Source of the DNA: Pseudomonas baltica
GTDB lineage: Bacteria > Pseudomonadota > Gammaproteobacteria > Pseudomonadales > Pseudomonadaceae
Direction of reading: 5' to 3'
Assembly (NCBI RefSeq): GCF_014235765.1
Contig: NZ_JACMYH010000003.1
Coordinates: forward strand, 124,001-188,000
Length of the DNA: 64,000 nt
Part shown: one piece after another, positions 9,754 through 19,083 of the stretch
How the letters are laid out: the number at the start of each line of letters is the position of its first letter
Numbering within the stretch: position 1 is the first letter of the stretch
Program-made: the position numbers and the translations under genes
The notes under the pieces: generated by a model
The model's database searches: none
What the model saw: the letters and a program-made list of their open reading frames with translations, nothing else
What the model was told of the DNA's origin: nothing

Positions 9754-11193
9754 CTACAGGATGGGTGAAATCAAGCGCGCCACTCGCATACCAAGCTTTT
9801 CCAAACGATGTGTCTCTTTGCTATCACGGACATCTATTTCTCGTGACTGGGCGAAATCGTCGAGCAACATCTGTTCCACTTCGCTGGTGAATGCCTTATC
9901 GACGGTCAGCAACATGATTTCAAAATTCAAACGGAACGAGCGGTTGTCCATATTGGCACTGCCGATTGCCGTGATTTCATCGTCGACCAGCACCACTTTC
10001 TGATGCAGAAAGCCCGGGCCGTAGCGATACATTTTCACCCCGGCGCGTACTGCTTCGAACGCGAACAGGCTGGACGCGGCATACACCACTTTGTGATCCG
10101 GGCGAGACGGCAGCAGGATACGGACATCGACACCGCGCAGTACCGCCAAGCGCAGTGCGGCAAAGACGGCCTCATCCGGTATGAAATAGGGGGTGGTAAT
10201 CCAGACCCTGTCATTGGCGGCGTGGATCGACTCGACGAAAAACAACGAGCAGGTTTCATAGGGGTCCGCCGGGCCACTGGCCAGCACTTGGCACAGCACA
10301 CCGTCTTCCTCATACGCTTCGGGGAGGATCAAGGGTGGCAATTCCCGTGCTGCCCAGAACCAGTCTTCGGCGAACGACTCTTGCAGGCAGGCGATCACCG
10401 GCCCGCTGATGCTCACATGGGTATCGCGCCAAGGCGAGAGCTTGGGATTGCCGCCCAGGTATTCGTCGCCGACGTTATGGCCACCGATGAAGCCTTTTAC
10501 TCCGTCCACCACGACGATCTTGCGGTGGTTGCGGAAATTGACCTGAAACCTGTTCAACCAGCCGCTTTGGGTCGCGAATGCTTTCACATTGACGCCACCC
10601 TCGCGCAGCCGCTCGACGTATTCGCGGGGCAGGGCGTGGCTCCCCACTCGGTCGTAAAGCACGTAGACCTCGACCCCCTCGGAGGCCTTTTGCAGCAGCA
10701 AGCCTTGCAGCTGCCGGCCGATATGATCGTCGTGGATGATGAAGAACTGCACCAACACCGCTCGCCGGGCTTCGCGGATGGCTGCAAAGATGGCATCGAA
10801 CGTGGCGTGTCCATTGATCAGCAGACCGACCCGGTTATTGGCCAGGCATGGCATCCGGCCAAGTTTGGGCATGGCCCTGAGTGACGCGTAAGACGTGGAT
10901 TTGCGTGCGGCAAGTGCTTCCTCTATCCAAGGGCGCCAATCCATGTCGGCGATGGCGGTGTGCATCTCCTTGTTGGCATGCCGACGGGCCTTGATGTATG
11001 CGTCGAACGTGCTGCGGCCAAACACCAGATAGGGGATCAACGTGAGGTAGGGAATGAACAACAGCGATAAGGCCCAAGCAATCGAACCCTGCGCGGTGCG
11101 TACGGTAAGAACTGCATGAACGGCGGCAGCGATGCCCAACACGTGCAGCAGGCCAAATAGATACCCAAAAAAAATCGGACTGTGATAATCCAT
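9754..11193 (-). CDS. cls: Cardiolipin synthase (phospholipase D family)
   Basis: A 479-residue ClsA-type enzyme that joins two phosphatidylglycerols into cardiolipin in the inner membrane. Two N-terminal membrane helices (about 8-30 and 38-58) are followed by two PLD domains with HxK motifs, HRKIVVVDG (about 220) and HQKVVLVDD followed by GSANMDNRS (about 395). Length and layout match ClsA of enterobacteria and pseudomonads. Its start faces the divergent DUF3617 gene across about 150 bp. Confidence 0.94.
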   Translation of the reverse strand: MDYHSPIFFGYLFGLLHVLGIAAAVHAVLTVRTAQGSIAWALSLLFIPYLTLIPYLVFGRSTFDAYIKARRHANKEMHTAIADMDWRPWIEEALAARKSTSYASLRAMPKLGRMPCLANNRVGLLINGHATFDAIFAAIREARRAVLVQFFIIHDDHIGRQLQGLLLQKASEGVEVYVLYDRVGSHALPREYVERLREGGVNVKAFATQSGWLNRFQVNFRNHRKIVVVDGVKGFIGGHNVGDEYLGGNPKLSPWRDTHVSISGPVIACLQESFAEDWFWAARELPPLILPEAYEEDGVLCQVLASGPADPYETCSLFFVESIHAANDRVWITTPYFIPDEAVFAALRLAVLRGVDVRILLPSRPDHKVVYAASSLFAFEAVRAGVKMYRYGPGFLHQKVVLVDDEITAIGSANMDNRSFRLNFEIMLLTVDKAFTSEVEQMLLDDFAQSREIDVRDSKETHRLEKLGMRVARLISPIL

Positions 11194-11340
11194 TGCACGG
11201 CGGCTCCTTGATGCGCTGTGCTAAACAGACCACGTTCAGTGGCGGTTGTCGCGTTTTTATTACCGCGCAACTCGGCACCCGTTTCGACGTCAAAGACCCA
11301 TGCCCGCACTTTTCCCAACGTTCTTGAGGAGTGGAATCAG

Positions 11341-11868
11341 ATGAGATTTAAATGGCCGATGGCTGCATTGGTAGTGTGCCTTTCGGCAACCGGGGCACAG
11401 GCGCAGATGCTCCAGCCGGGCCTATGGGAAATGACCACCAGTAACATGCAAGTCGATGGCAAGCCGCTGCCTGACATGCAGGTGATGCTGGGTCAGTTGA
11501 AGATGCTTCCACCCGAGCAAAGGGCAATGATGGAAGGCGTGCTTGCCAACCAGGGCATCACGGTGGGCGGCAATGGCATTCGCTCGTGCCTGACGCCTGA
11601 ACAGGTGAAAACCAACGACATCCCGTTGCAAGATGCAAAGTCCGGCTGCACGCAGAAGATCACTGAGCGCAATGGCAATGTCTGGAAATTTCAGTTCAGT
11701 TGCCCCAAGGCTCAGGGTACCGGGCAAGCCCAGTTTCTCAGCGATAGAGAGTTTCTTACCACGGTCAACGGCACGTTCAATGCCTCCGGCGTCGCGCAGA
11801 AGGGCAGCATGAACACTCGCGCCGTTTGGTTGGGAAACAACTGTGGGTCAGTGAAGCCTCGCACCTGA
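11341..11868 (+). CDS. Secreted DUF3617 family protein
   Basis: A 175-residue exported protein. Residues 1-22 are a signal peptide ending GAQA, and the mature part starts with LQPGLWEMTTS, the hallmark of DUF3617. Four Cys residues in the mature part (in RSCLTP, SGCTQK, FSCPK and NNCGS) suggest disulfides. The start at 11341 follows TTGAGGAG at 11330-11337. The family has no proven function. Confidence 0.82.
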   Translation: MRFKWPMAALVVCLSATGAQAQMLQPGLWEMTTSNMQVDGKPLPDMQVMLGQLKMLPPEQRAMMEGVLANQGITVGGNGIRSCLTPEQVKTNDIPLQDAKSGCTQKITERNGNVWKFQFSCPKAQGTGQAQFLSDREFLTTVNGTFNASGVAQKGSMNTRAVWLGNNCGSVKPRT

Positions 11869-11881
11869 TAGCTGCAATGCG

Positions 11882-11897
11882 TGTTCCACGTGGAACA
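11882..11897. other. parS centromere site (ParB binding site)
   Basis: TGTTCCACGTGGAACA matches the chromosomal parS consensus TGTTNCACGTGNAACA at every position and is a variant found in Pseudomonas. The perfect palindrome extends to 22 bp (11879-11900). It lies between the DUF3617 gene and the COG0523 gene, outside coding sequence. ParB loaded here would spread over the flanking DNA and help segregate the origin region. Confidence 0.88.
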
Positions 11898-11960
11898 CGC
11901 GTTTCTCGGCCACGCAATTGTTGCTTAAAGCACAATGTAATCAAGTCAGTGACGACTTAT

Positions 11961-11982
11961 ATGTTATGTTATAACAATATAA
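11961..11982. promoter_or_regulatory. Zur-like operator upstream of the COG0523 GTPase
   Basis: An AT-rich dyad centred on TGTTATAACA (11967-11976, a perfect 10-bp palindrome) within ATGTTATGTTATAACAATAT. It resembles the Zur boxes of gamma-proteobacteria (GTTATA/TATAAC half-sites) and lies 42 bp before the start of a COG0523 gene, a common Zur target. The assignment is by resemblance only. Confidence 0.6.
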
Positions 11983-12024
11983 GCGATGCAGCGTTCGTTG
12001 CACCTGTCACCGATGAGGTCCGTC

Positions 12025-13236
12025 ATGCCCAACCGTTTACCCGTCACCGTGCTGTCCGGCTTCCTGGGGGCCGGCAAGAGCACGTTGCTCAATCACATCC
12101 TGCGCAACCGGGAAGATCTGCGCGTTGCCGTGATCGTCAACGACATGAGCGAGATCAACATCGACGCCAGTGAAGTGCAGCGTAACGTCAGCCTCAACCG
12201 GGCCGAAGAAAGACTGGTCGAAATGAGCAATGGCTGCATCTGCTGCACCCTGCGCGAAGACCTGCTCGAAGAAGTGGCCAAGCTGGCTGCCGAGGGGCGT
12301 TTCGATTACCTGCTGATCGAATCGACGGGCATCTCCGAGCCGCTGCCGGTGGCCGAGACGTTTACCTTCCGCGACGAGCACGGCCAGAGCCTGGCCGATC
12401 TGGCCCGGCTCGACACCATGGTCACGGTGGTCGACGGGGTCAATTTCCTGCTCGACTATCAGGCAGCGGAAAGCTTGGCGACGCGCGGCGAAACCCTGGG
12501 AGAGGACGACGAGCGAGCCATCACTGATCTGTTGGTGGAGCAGGTGGAGTTTGCCGACGTCATCCTCATCAGCAAGATCGACCTGATCAGTCAGGCTGAA
12601 CGCACCGAGCTGATGGCAGTACTGCACACACTCAACCCCGGCGCGCAGGTCATGCCCATGGTCATGGGGCAGGTGCCGCTGGCACGCATTCTGGACACCG
12701 GGCTGTTCGATTTCGAGCGCGCAGCGCAAGCGCCAGGCTGGCTGAAGGTGCTCAGGGGAGAGCATGTTGCGGAAACCGCAGAATACGGCATTGCATCCAC
12801 GGCCTACCGCGCCCGGCGTCCGTTCCACCCACAGCGCTTCCATGACTTCATCGACAAACCCTGGACCAACGGTCGGCTGCTGCGCTCCAAAGGCTTTTTC
12901 TGGCTCGCCAGCAAACCCCAGGAAGCAGGAAGCTGGTCCCAGGCGGGTGGGTTGATGCGCTATGGCTTCGCTGGCCGCTGGTGGCGTTTCGTGCCGCAAA
13001 CGCAATGGCCGCAGGAGGCCGAGAGTGTGGCTGCCATCCAGCAGACGTGGCACGCCGACACCGGAGACTGTCGCCAGGAGCTGGTATTCATCGGGCAGAA
13101 CATGGATTTCGCAGCGTTGGGCCACGCGCTGGACCAGTGTCTGCTGGATGATGAGGAACTGGCCCAGGGCGCACAGGCCTGGGTGCACTGGCCGGATCCG
13201 TTCGGCGAGTGGCACGATCAAGGCCAGCAGGCGTGA
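12025..13236 (+). CDS. COG0523/CobW-family GTPase, probable zinc metallochaperone
   Basis: A 403-residue G3E GTPase. Visible are the P-loop GFLGAGKST (about 11-19), the metal-binding CxCC motif in [11 protein letters not shown] (about 70), the ESTGISEP switch and the ISKIDL guanine-specificity motif. The C-terminal CobW_C domain contains [11 protein letters not shown]. The family delivers Zn(II) or other metals to client enzymes under limitation. The start at 12025 follows GAGG at 12014-12017. The preceding Zur-like dyad points to zinc starvation as the inducer. A second, shorter COG0523 gene lies about 390 bp downstream. Confidence 0.9.
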   Translation: MPNRLPVTVLSGFLGAGKSTLLNHILRNREDLRVAVIVNDMSEINIDASEVQRNVSLNRAEERLVEMSNGCICCTLREDLLEEVAKLAAEGRFDYLLIESTGISEPLPVAETFTFRDEHGQSLADLARLDTMVTVVDGVNFLLDYQAAESLATRGETLGEDDERAITDLLVEQVEFADVILISKIDLISQAERTELMAVLHTLNPGAQVMPMVMGQVPLARILDTGLFDFERAAQAPGWLKVLRGEHVAETAEYGIASTAYRARRPFHPQRFHDFIDKPWTNGRLLRSKGFFWLASKPQEAGSWSQAGGLMRYGFAGRWWRFVPQTQWPQEAESVAAIQQTWHADTGDCRQELVFIGQNMDFAALGHALDQCLLDDEELAQGAQAWVHWPDPFGEWHDQGQQA

Positions 13237-13246
13237 TCCAGATTGC

Positions 13247-13597
13247 TCAGGGCAAGATCCATTGTCCCTGACTGTTCTGTTCGCAGAACGGCTTGAGGTA
13301 GGCGGCGTCGCTCGCCACACCGTAGTAGTGGATGTCCTGTTCATAGGGCATGCGCTCGACCCGAGCGCCGCGGCAGATGCCGTAGGCGCCTTTCGGGCAC
13401 TGCGCCAGGAATTGCACTTCGACCTGCTGCCCCGGCAGGTTGGGTCGACAAAAACCTTCCTTGAACAGCTTCGGCGGTATAGTGCGATTCTGCTGGCACA
13501 CTTCGACGCTTACCCGTTCTGCCTGGCTGTGCACCACGCAGGCCTCGGCCCACACCTGAGTACTGGCCAGCAGCCCCAGCAAACCCCACACACGCAT
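13247..13597 (-). CDS. Small secreted cysteine-rich protein, unknown function
   Basis: A 116-residue protein with a 17-residue signal peptide (ending VWA) and six Cys in the mature part (ACVV, VCQQ, FCRP, QCPK, ICRG, FCEQ), suggesting three disulfides in the periplasm. I do not recognise a domain. It lies on the opposite strand between two COG0523 metallochaperone genes, 10 bp from the end of one and 26 bp from the start of the other. A link to metal handling is possible but rests on position only. Confidence 0.7.
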   Translation of the reverse strand: MRVWGLLGLLASTQVWAEACVVHSQAERVSVEVCQQNRTIPPKLFKEGFCRPNLPGQQVEVQFLAQCPKGAYGICRGARVERMPYEQDIHYYGVASDAAYLKPFCEQNSQGQWILP

Positions 13598-13623
13598 CGC
13601 TCAACCTCCATAGATATCCGACC

Positions 13624-14589
13624 ATGCTGCAGAACATCCCCACCCATGTCATTGCAGGCCCCTTGGGTGCCGGCAAGACCAGCCTGATTCGTCGTCTGCT
13701 GGCGTGCAAGCCGGCAAACCAGCGTTGGGCCGTGCTGATCAACGAATTCGGCCTGGTGGGCATCGACGCCGCGCTGCTTGCCACCACTGATGATGGTATC
13801 GCAATCGGCGAAATCGCCGGAGGATGTCTGTGCTGCGTGAACGGTGCGCCGTTTCAGATAGGCCTGGGCCGTCTGCTGCGCAAAGCCCGGCCGGATCGCC
13901 TGTTCATCGAACCCTCGGGTCTGGGTCATCCTTTGCAGATCCTTTCGCAACTGAGCGAAGCGCCCTGGCGCGGCGTTCTGGCGGTGCAACCGCTGGTGAT
14001 GGTGCTCGACGCGCTGACCCTTGCGAAAGGCGTCGCGCTGCCAGCTGCACAGCGCGAAGCAGCTGAAGTGGCAGGCTTGGTGATCATGAACAAGGCAAAG
14101 CCGACGCCAGGAGTGTGCATAACTTCAGGGTTACCCACAGACCGACTGCTGTGGCTCGATGTCGATCAGGTGCGGTTCGAGCAGTTACCCCTTGTGGATA
14201 ATTCAGCGCCACTGGTTGTGGACAGGCTGAGGGAGCCCCCGCAAGCCATGGGCGAAATCTGGGTGGATAAGTCCCAGCCGCAATGCCAGGTGCAGGATCA
14301 CCGCGATGGCTGGAGCATCGGCTGGCGATGGCAAGCCCGAACGCAGTTCGATTTGCCAACAGTGGAGCGCGCATTGGCCACTTGGTCTTGGCGAAGGGCC
14401 AAGCTGGTTATCCACAGCCCGAGTGGATGGTTTTCGAGCAACCTGCTGGCGGGGCAGTCGGTGCAGTGGAAAACCAGTGAATGGCGTCGTGATTCACGTT
14501 TGGAGCTGATATTCGATACGCCGCAGGACGCAGCCGCTCTTCAGGATCACTTGCAGCAGGCACGCGTGGACGACCCATCGCAGCACTGA
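13624..14589 (+). CDS. Second COG0523/CobW-family GTPase
   Basis: A 321-residue G3E GTPase, shorter than its neighbour. It has the P-loop GPLGAGKTS (about 11-19), the metal motif GGCLCCVNG (CxCC, about 67-75), EPSGLGHP and MNKAKPT in place of a canonical NKxD. The C-terminal CobW_C domain is reduced, and the usual His-rich metal tail is absent. The deviating NKxD-like motif may weaken guanine specificity. The 3' half of the gene contains an unusual density of DnaA-box-like 9-mers. Confidence 0.82.
   Translation: MLQNIPTHVIAGPLGAGKTSLIRRLLACKPANQRWAVLINEFGLVGIDAALLATTDDGIAIGEIAGGCLCCVNGAPFQIGLGRLLRKARPDRLFIEPSGLGHPLQILSQLSEAPWRGVLAVQPLVMVLDALTLAKGVALPAAQREAAEVAGLVIMNKAKPTPGVCITSGLPTDRLLWLDVDQVRFEQLPLVDNSAPLVVDRLREPPQAMGEIWVDKSQPQCQVQDHRDGWSIGWRWQARTQFDLPTVERALATWSWRRAKLVIHSPSGWFSSNLLAGQSVQWKTSEWRRDSRLELIFDTPQDAAALQDHLQQARVDDPSQH
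14114..14416. other. Cluster of DnaA-box-like 9-mers inside the second COG0523 gene
   Basis: Three exact matches to TTATNCACA lie within 303 bp: 14114-14122 (- strand, TTATGCACA), 14193-14201 (- strand, TTATCCACA) and 14408-14416 (+ strand, TTATCCACA). One-mismatch sites lie at 14131-14139 (TTACCCACA) and 14262-14270 (- strand). They are in a coding region with mixed orientation and irregular spacing, so function is uncertain. Confidence 0.45.
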
Positions 14590-14595
14590 CGTCGC

Positions 14596-14985
14596 TCAGG
14601 GACGCCAGCGCTTGTGTTCCTGACGCCACTGACTCATCTCGATGACTTCGGCACTGGTCGCGGTTTTCACTTCGAACGGGTAGGGCGCCAGCTCGATCTG
14701 CACCGCGTGTGGCCCGAATTGGGTGGCGATGCCTGCATGGCGCTGCTCGCCGGTTACTGTGAATTCGAAGTTGTACACACGCGCCAGACGCTTGCGGCCG
14801 TTGGCATCGGCCAGCCAGGCAAAACGCTTGAAGGCCACGTTGTCGTCGAGCAGTTCCAGATCGAGCTTGCTGCAATGCTGCTTGACCCGCGCCAGGGCCT
14901 TTTCACGCAGGCCATGGTTGTGCCACAGCCAAGCCGCACCTGCGGCCATCAACATCAGGATGAACATATTGCCAAGGGTCAACAT
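14596..14985 (-). CDS. DUF3301 family membrane-anchored protein
   Basis: A 129-residue protein beginning [20 protein letters not shown], a single N-terminal membrane anchor, followed by a soluble domain with [14 protein letters not shown] and [15 protein letters not shown] typical of DUF3301. The ATG at 14985 is preferred over a TTG 15 bases upstream because the protein then starts directly with the membrane anchor. It converges with the second COG0523 gene (6-bp gap) and diverges from pdxY. Function is unknown. Confidence 0.82.
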   Translation of the reverse strand: MLTLGNMFILMLMAAGAAWLWHNHGLREKALARVKQHCSKLDLELLDDNVAFKRFAWLADANGRKRLARVYNFEFTVTGEQRHAGIATQFGPHAVQIELAPYPFEVKTATSAEVIEMSQWRQEHKRWRP

Positions 14986-15102
14986 CGAAGTGCGCTCCAA
15001 CCGGTTGCTCGCAGCTTAACTGTGTCTCCGGTCTGTCGTACAGGCTGCATTTCGCGCGATACTGCGCGCCATGAAGTCCTGTCACCGGTCCGGAATCCTT
15101 GC

Positions 15103-15969
15103 ATGAAACGTACACCACACCTGCTCGCCATCCAGTCCCATGTCGTGTTCGGCCACGCCGGCAACAGCGCGGCGGTTTTTCCGATGCAGCGGGTGGGGGT
15201 CAAGGTCTGGCCACTGAATACGGTGCAGTTTTCCAATCACACTCAGTATGGCCAGTGGACGGGAGAAGTGTTGGCGCCGCAACACATTCCCGCACTGGTC
15301 GAAGGGATTGCGACGATTGGCGAATTGGGCAACTGCGATGCCGTGCTCAGTGGCTATCTGGGCAGCGCCGCGCAGGGGCGAGCGATCCTGGGCGTGGTAC
15401 GTCGGGTCAAGGCGGCCAATCCCAAGGCCCTGTATCTGTGCGACCCGGTGATGGGGCATGCGGAAAAAGGCTGCGTGGTGCCGGCCGAGGTCAGCGACTT
15501 TCTGCTCGATGAAGCCGTTGCCGCTGCCGACGTGCTGTGTCCCAACCAGCTGGAGCTCGACAGCTTCAGCGGGCGCAAGGCCCAATCCCTCCCGGACTGC
15601 GTGGCCATGGCGCGGGCGTTGCTGGCGCGCGGGCCCAAGGCGGTGCTGGTCAAGCACCTGGCCTATCCGGGCAAATCGGCCGAAGACTTCGAAATGCTTC
15701 TGGTCACTGCCGCGGGCAGCTGGCACCTGCGTCGTCCGCTGCTGGCGTTTCCGCGCCAACCGGTCGGTGTGGGTGATTTGACCAGCGGCCTGTTCCTCGC
15801 CCGGCTGCTGCTGGGCGATGACTGGCTGGCGGCTTTCGAATTCACCGCGGCGGCGGTGCACGAAGTGCTGCTGGAAACCCAGGCCTGCGCCAGCTACGAG
15901 CTGGAGCTGGTGCGTGCCCAGGACCGCATCGTCCATCCGCGCCTGCGGTTCGAAGCCGTGGCGCTTTAA
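15103..15969 (+). CDS. pdxY: Pyridoxal kinase PdxY
   Basis: A 288-residue ribokinase-superfamily enzyme that phosphorylates pyridoxal to PLP in vitamin B6 salvage. It starts with [19 protein letters not shown], and has [21 protein letters not shown] and the [15 protein letters not shown] motif, where the Asp is the catalytic base. Length equals the family norm. An open frame runs further upstream across the DUF3301 gene but is not kinase-like. Its TAA overlaps the end of the convergent thioesterase gene by 4 bases. Confidence 0.95.
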   Translation: MKRTPHLLAIQSHVVFGHAGNSAAVFPMQRVGVKVWPLNTVQFSNHTQYGQWTGEVLAPQHIPALVEGIATIGELGNCDAVLSGYLGSAAQGRAILGVVRRVKAANPKALYLCDPVMGHAEKGCVVPAEVSDFLLDEAVAAADVLCPNQLELDSFSGRKAQSLPDCVAMARALLARGPKAVLVKHLAYPGKSAEDFEMLLVTAAGSWHLRRPLLAFPRQPVGVGDLTSGLFLARLLLGDDWLAAFEFTAAAVHEVLLETQACASYELELVRAQDRIVHPRLRFEAVAL

Positions 15970-16451
15970 ATCGGCTCGTCCTTGAGATCGCGGTAGCGCT
16001 TTTCCAGCTCCTGGCGAATCTGCCGACGTTGCTGCGCCTGGATGAAGCGCCGCGTGCCTTCGGCATCCTGCGGCTGCAGGGGCGGTACGCTGGCCGGCTT
16101 GCGCTGGTCATCCACTGCCACCATGGTGAAGAAACAGCTGTTGGTGTGGCGCACCGAGCGTTCGCGGATGTTCTCGGTGACCACCTTGATGCCCACTTCC
16201 ATCGAAGTATTGCCGGTGTAATTGACCGAAGCCAGGAACGTCACCAGTTCGCCGACATGCACCGGCTCGCGGAAGATCACCTGATCCACCGACAGGGTCA
16301 CCACATACCGGCCGGCATAGCGGCTGGCGCAGGCGTAAGCCACTTCGTCGAGGTATTTGAGCAGCGTTCCTCCGTGCACATTGCCGGAAAAATTGGCCAT
16401 GTCGGGGGTCATCAGCACCGTCATCGACAGCTGGGCGTTTCCAGGTTCCAT
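15966..16451 (-). CDS. Hotdog-fold acyl-CoA thioesterase (YciA/BACH type)
   Basis: A 161-residue thioester hydrolase. [31 protein letters not shown] contains the hotdog helix with the conserved Asp/Glu region, here split as [36 protein letters not shown] is also typical. I use the ATG at 16451, as upstream in-frame sequence is not family-like. A C-terminal basic, Gln-rich tail (about 130-161) is probably helical. Substrate chain length cannot be read from the sequence. The gene converges with pdxY, with a 4-base overlap. Confidence 0.88.
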   Translation of the reverse strand: MEPGNAQLSMTVLMTPDMANFSGNVHGGTLLKYLDEVAYACASRYAGRYVVTLSVDQVIFREPVHVGELVTFLASVNYTGNTSMEVGIKVVTENIRERSVRHTNSCFFTMVAVDDQRKPASVPPLQPQDAEGTRRFIQAQQRRQIRQELEKRYRDLKDEPI

Positions 16452-16702
16452 AGTGAACTCACGGTTGGTTGGCAGAAGTGCAGGGGCGTCGCCTATATTG
16501 GCGTTTGCCGCTTTCAAAGGGTTGCATCCAGAAGCGGACGCCGAACGGACGGGCGCCGTCACGTCTATCGTGCCATTACGCAGGGCATAGCGGCGATCTG
16601 TTTCCGCATATTGCACTGACGTTCGCCTGCAATGGCCGGTGTTAATCTGCCTTTCTGAAACAATTGGTACAGCAATTCTGAATAGCAATGGAGGCTATCA
16701 CC

Positions 16703-18457
16703 GTGCATGCCATCAGTTTTATCCAGGACCTGGCGGTGATCATGCTGGTAGCCGGCGTGGTGACGATTCTGTTTCACCGGCTACGGCAACCCGTGGTGCT
16801 GGGCTACATCGTTGCCGGCTTCATCATCGGCCCCCATACGCCGCCGTTCGGCTTGATCCACGACGAAGACACCATCAAGACCCTGGCCGAACTGGGCGTG
16901 ATCTTTCTGATGTTCAGCCTGGGCCTGGAATTCAGCCTGCGCAAACTGTTCAAGGTCGGTGCCACGGCCTTCATCGCTGCGTTCCTGGAAATCGTGCTGA
17001 TGATCTGGATCGGCTACGAAATCGGCCGCTGGTTCGATTGGGGCACCATGGACTCGCTGTTCCTCGGGGCTATCCTGGCCATTTCCTCGACCACCATCAT
17101 CGTCAAGGCGCTCAACGACCTGAAGATGAAGAACGAGCGCTTCGCCCAGTTGATCTTCGGCGTGCTGATCGTCGAGGATATTCTAGGTATCGGCATCATC
17201 GCCCTGCTGTCGGGGATCGCCGTCAGCGGCGCGGTCAGTTCGGGCGAGGTGTTCTCGACGGTCGGCAAGCTCTCGCTGTTCATGGTCATTGCCCTGGTCG
17301 TGGGCATCCTGGTGGTGCCCCGACTGCTGGCCTATGTGGCCACCTTCGAAAGCAACGAGATGCTGCTGGTGACCGTGCTGGGCCTGTGCTTCGGCTTTTG
17401 CCTGCTGGTGGTCAAGCTTGAATACAGCATGGTGCTCGGGGCTTTCCTGATCGGGGCGATCATGGCCGAGTCGCGGCAATTGCTGAAGATCGAGCGTCTG
17501 ATCGAACCCATCCGCGACATGTTCAGCGCGATCTTCTTCGTCGCCATCGGCCTCATGCTCGACCCCGCCATCCTGCTCGACTATGCCTGGCCGATTGCAG
17601 TCATCACCGTGGCCGTGGTGCTCGGCAAGATCGTCTCTTGCGGGCTGGGCGCGTTCATTGCCGGCAACGATGGCAAGACATCGCTGCGGGTGGGCATGGG
17701 CTTGTCGCAGATCGGCGAGTTCTCGTTCATCATCGCCGCGCTGGGCATGACCCTGCAGGTCACCAGCGATTTTCTCTATCCCGTTGCCGTGGCCGTGTCG
17801 GTGCTGACCACGCTGTCCACGCCGTACCTGATCCGGGCAGCCGATCCCTTGTCGCATCGCCTCGGCGCTATCGTGCCGCAACGTGTCGCACGCGTGCTGG
17901 GCATGTACGGGGAATGGCTGCGCAGCATCCAGCCGCGCGGGCAGGGCGCCATGCTGGCATTGATGATCCGCAAGATCCTCCTGCAGGTAGGGGTCAACCT
18001 GGCGCTGGTGATCGGTATCTTTCTGGCTGGCGCCTATTTTGCCGAACGTATCGGCGGTCACCTGACGACTTGGGTGGCCGAGCCCGGCGGGCAGAAGGCG
18101 TTGATCTGGGGCGCAGCCTTGCTGCTGTCGCTGCCGTTTTTGATCGCCGCCTATCGCAAGCTCAAGGCACTGTCGATGCTGCTGGCGGAAATGGGGGTGA
18201 AGCCTGAAATGGCTGGCAGGCATACCCAGCGGGTGCGGCGCGTCATCGCCGAAGTCATTCCGCTGCTGTCGCTGCTGGTGATTTTCGTGCTGCTGGCGGC
18301 ACTGTCGGCGAGCATATTGCCGACCATGGAATTACTGCTGTTGATTGCGGTGGTTGCAGCTGCAGTGGTGGCCGTGTTGTGGCGCTGGCTCATTCGCGTG
18401 CATACGCGAATGCAGGTGGCTTTGCTGGAAACCTTGGATAACAACGTCGAGCATTGA
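16703..18457 (+). CDS. CPA2-family cation:proton antiporter (KefB-like, no RCK domain)
   Basis: A membrane antiporter of about 584 residues. Roughly 12 helices make up the Na_H_Exchanger domain (about 5-375), with RQPVVLGYIVAGFIIGP, FSLGLEFSLRKL and MGLSQIGEFSFIIA. Three more helices follow (about 420-570). The C-terminal TrkA-N/RCK domain of KefB and KefC is missing, so glutathione-type gating is unlikely. GTG at 16703 is preferred because GAGG (16691-16694) sits 8 bases before it. The upstream ATG at 16688 lacks such a site and would put the SD inside the gene. The transported ion is unknown (K+ or Na+). Confidence 0.87.
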   Translation: MHAISFIQDLAVIMLVAGVVTILFHRLRQPVVLGYIVAGFIIGPHTPPFGLIHDEDTIKTLAELGVIFLMFSLGLEFSLRKLFKVGATAFIAAFLEIVLMIWIGYEIGRWFDWGTMDSLFLGAILAISSTTIIVKALNDLKMKNERFAQLIFGVLIVEDILGIGIIALLSGIAVSGAVSSGEVFSTVGKLSLFMVIALVVGILVVPRLLAYVATFESNEMLLVTVLGLCFGFCLLVVKLEYSMVLGAFLIGAIMAESRQLLKIERLIEPIRDMFSAIFFVAIGLMLDPAILLDYAWPIAVITVAVVLGKIVSCGLGAFIAGNDGKTSLRVGMGLSQIGEFSFIIAALGMTLQVTSDFLYPVAVAVSVLTTLSTPYLIRAADPLSHRLGAIVPQRVARVLGMYGEWLRSIQPRGQGAMLALMIRKILLQVGVNLALVIGIFLAGAYFAERIGGHLTTWVAEPGGQKALIWGAALLLSLPFLIAAYRKLKALSMLLAEMGVKPEMAGRHTQRVRRVIAEVIPLLSLLVIFVLLAALSASILPTMELLLLIAVVAAAVVAVLWRWLIRVHTRMQVALLETLDNNVEH

Positions 18458-18475
18458 ATTTGGGTAGGCAGGTTT

Positions 18476-18511
18476 GGCCTCTTCGCGGGTAGAACCCGCT
18501 CCCACAGGGTT
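18476..18511. repeat. REP element, CCTCTTCGCGGG family
   Basis: A single extragenic palindrome: GGCCTCTTCGCGGGTAGAAC followed by CCGCTCCCACAGG. The same family recurs at 44161-44271, 52608-52641 and 56421-56452. Confidence 0.8.
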
Positions 18512-18558
18512 GGCGGCGCGCCATCGAGCTGTGAAAAGGTCACACCTGCCTCTACCGA

Positions 18559-18966
18559 TCAGCTTTCCAGCCAGACGTCTCGCACCCAGTGCCAGACCGA
18601 CTCCCAGCTTTCCTCGGTCACCAGCTCTTCCTCGCCCGACCACAGCACCACGGTGCCGTCTTCTTCGACACAGTAGTAGTCCTCGCCGTCCTGACAGATC
18701 GGGATCAGCTCGCGTGGTACGCCGATGTCCCAGGCGCTGGCGGCGACCTCCGGCAGATACGTATGCGATTGCGGGTCGGTCACGGTGACCGGTTCCAGGC
18801 TGCCATACACGACGTCGCTGACGGTGAGCAGATACTCCTTGAAGACGAACGGAATATTGATGAACAACTGCTCTTCGATCTCGACCAGCAGGTCTTCGTC
18901 TGGCAGTTCCAGGGGAACCGGTACCGGCTCATTGGCTTCTCGGAGCTGCTCGATCACTTCTTCCAC
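18559..18966 (-). CDS. SMI1/KNR4-like acidic protein
   Basis: A 135-residue, very acidic cytoplasmic protein with ELPDEDLLVEIEEQLFINIPFVFKEYL, here quoted as its core LFINIPFVFKEYLL, plus the YYCVEEDGTVVLWSGEEE motif typical of the SMI1/KNR4 (SUKH) superfamily. GTG at 18966 is chosen because AGAGGA precedes it by about 8 bases; no ATG fits as well. SUKH proteins are often immunity proteins to secreted toxins, but no toxin gene is adjacent, so this may be a housekeeping member. Function unknown. Confidence 0.72.
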   Translation of the reverse strand: MEEVIEQLREANEPVPVPLELPDEDLLVEIEEQLFINIPFVFKEYLLTVSDVVYGSLEPVTVTDPQSHTYLPEVAASAWDIGVPRELIPICQDGEDYYCVEEDGTVVLWSGEEELVTEESWESVWHWVRDVWLES

Positions 18967-19040
18967 GATGTTTTCCTCTGACCAGAATACGCGCTGCGGT
19001 TTATACCTTAGCTGGAAATGGATGCAACGTTCAAAATGCA

Positions 19041-19066
19041 AAAGCCCCGACCAGGGCCGGGGCTTT
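19041..19066 (-). terminator. Intrinsic terminator of the Tim44-like gene
   Basis: AAAGCCCCG (19041-19049) pairs with CGGGGCTTT (19058-19066). Read on the minus strand the stem is followed by TTTTGCATTTT. It lies just downstream of the Tim44-like gene. Confidence 0.8.
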
Positions 19067-19083
19067 GCAAAGCGTGACGTGTA

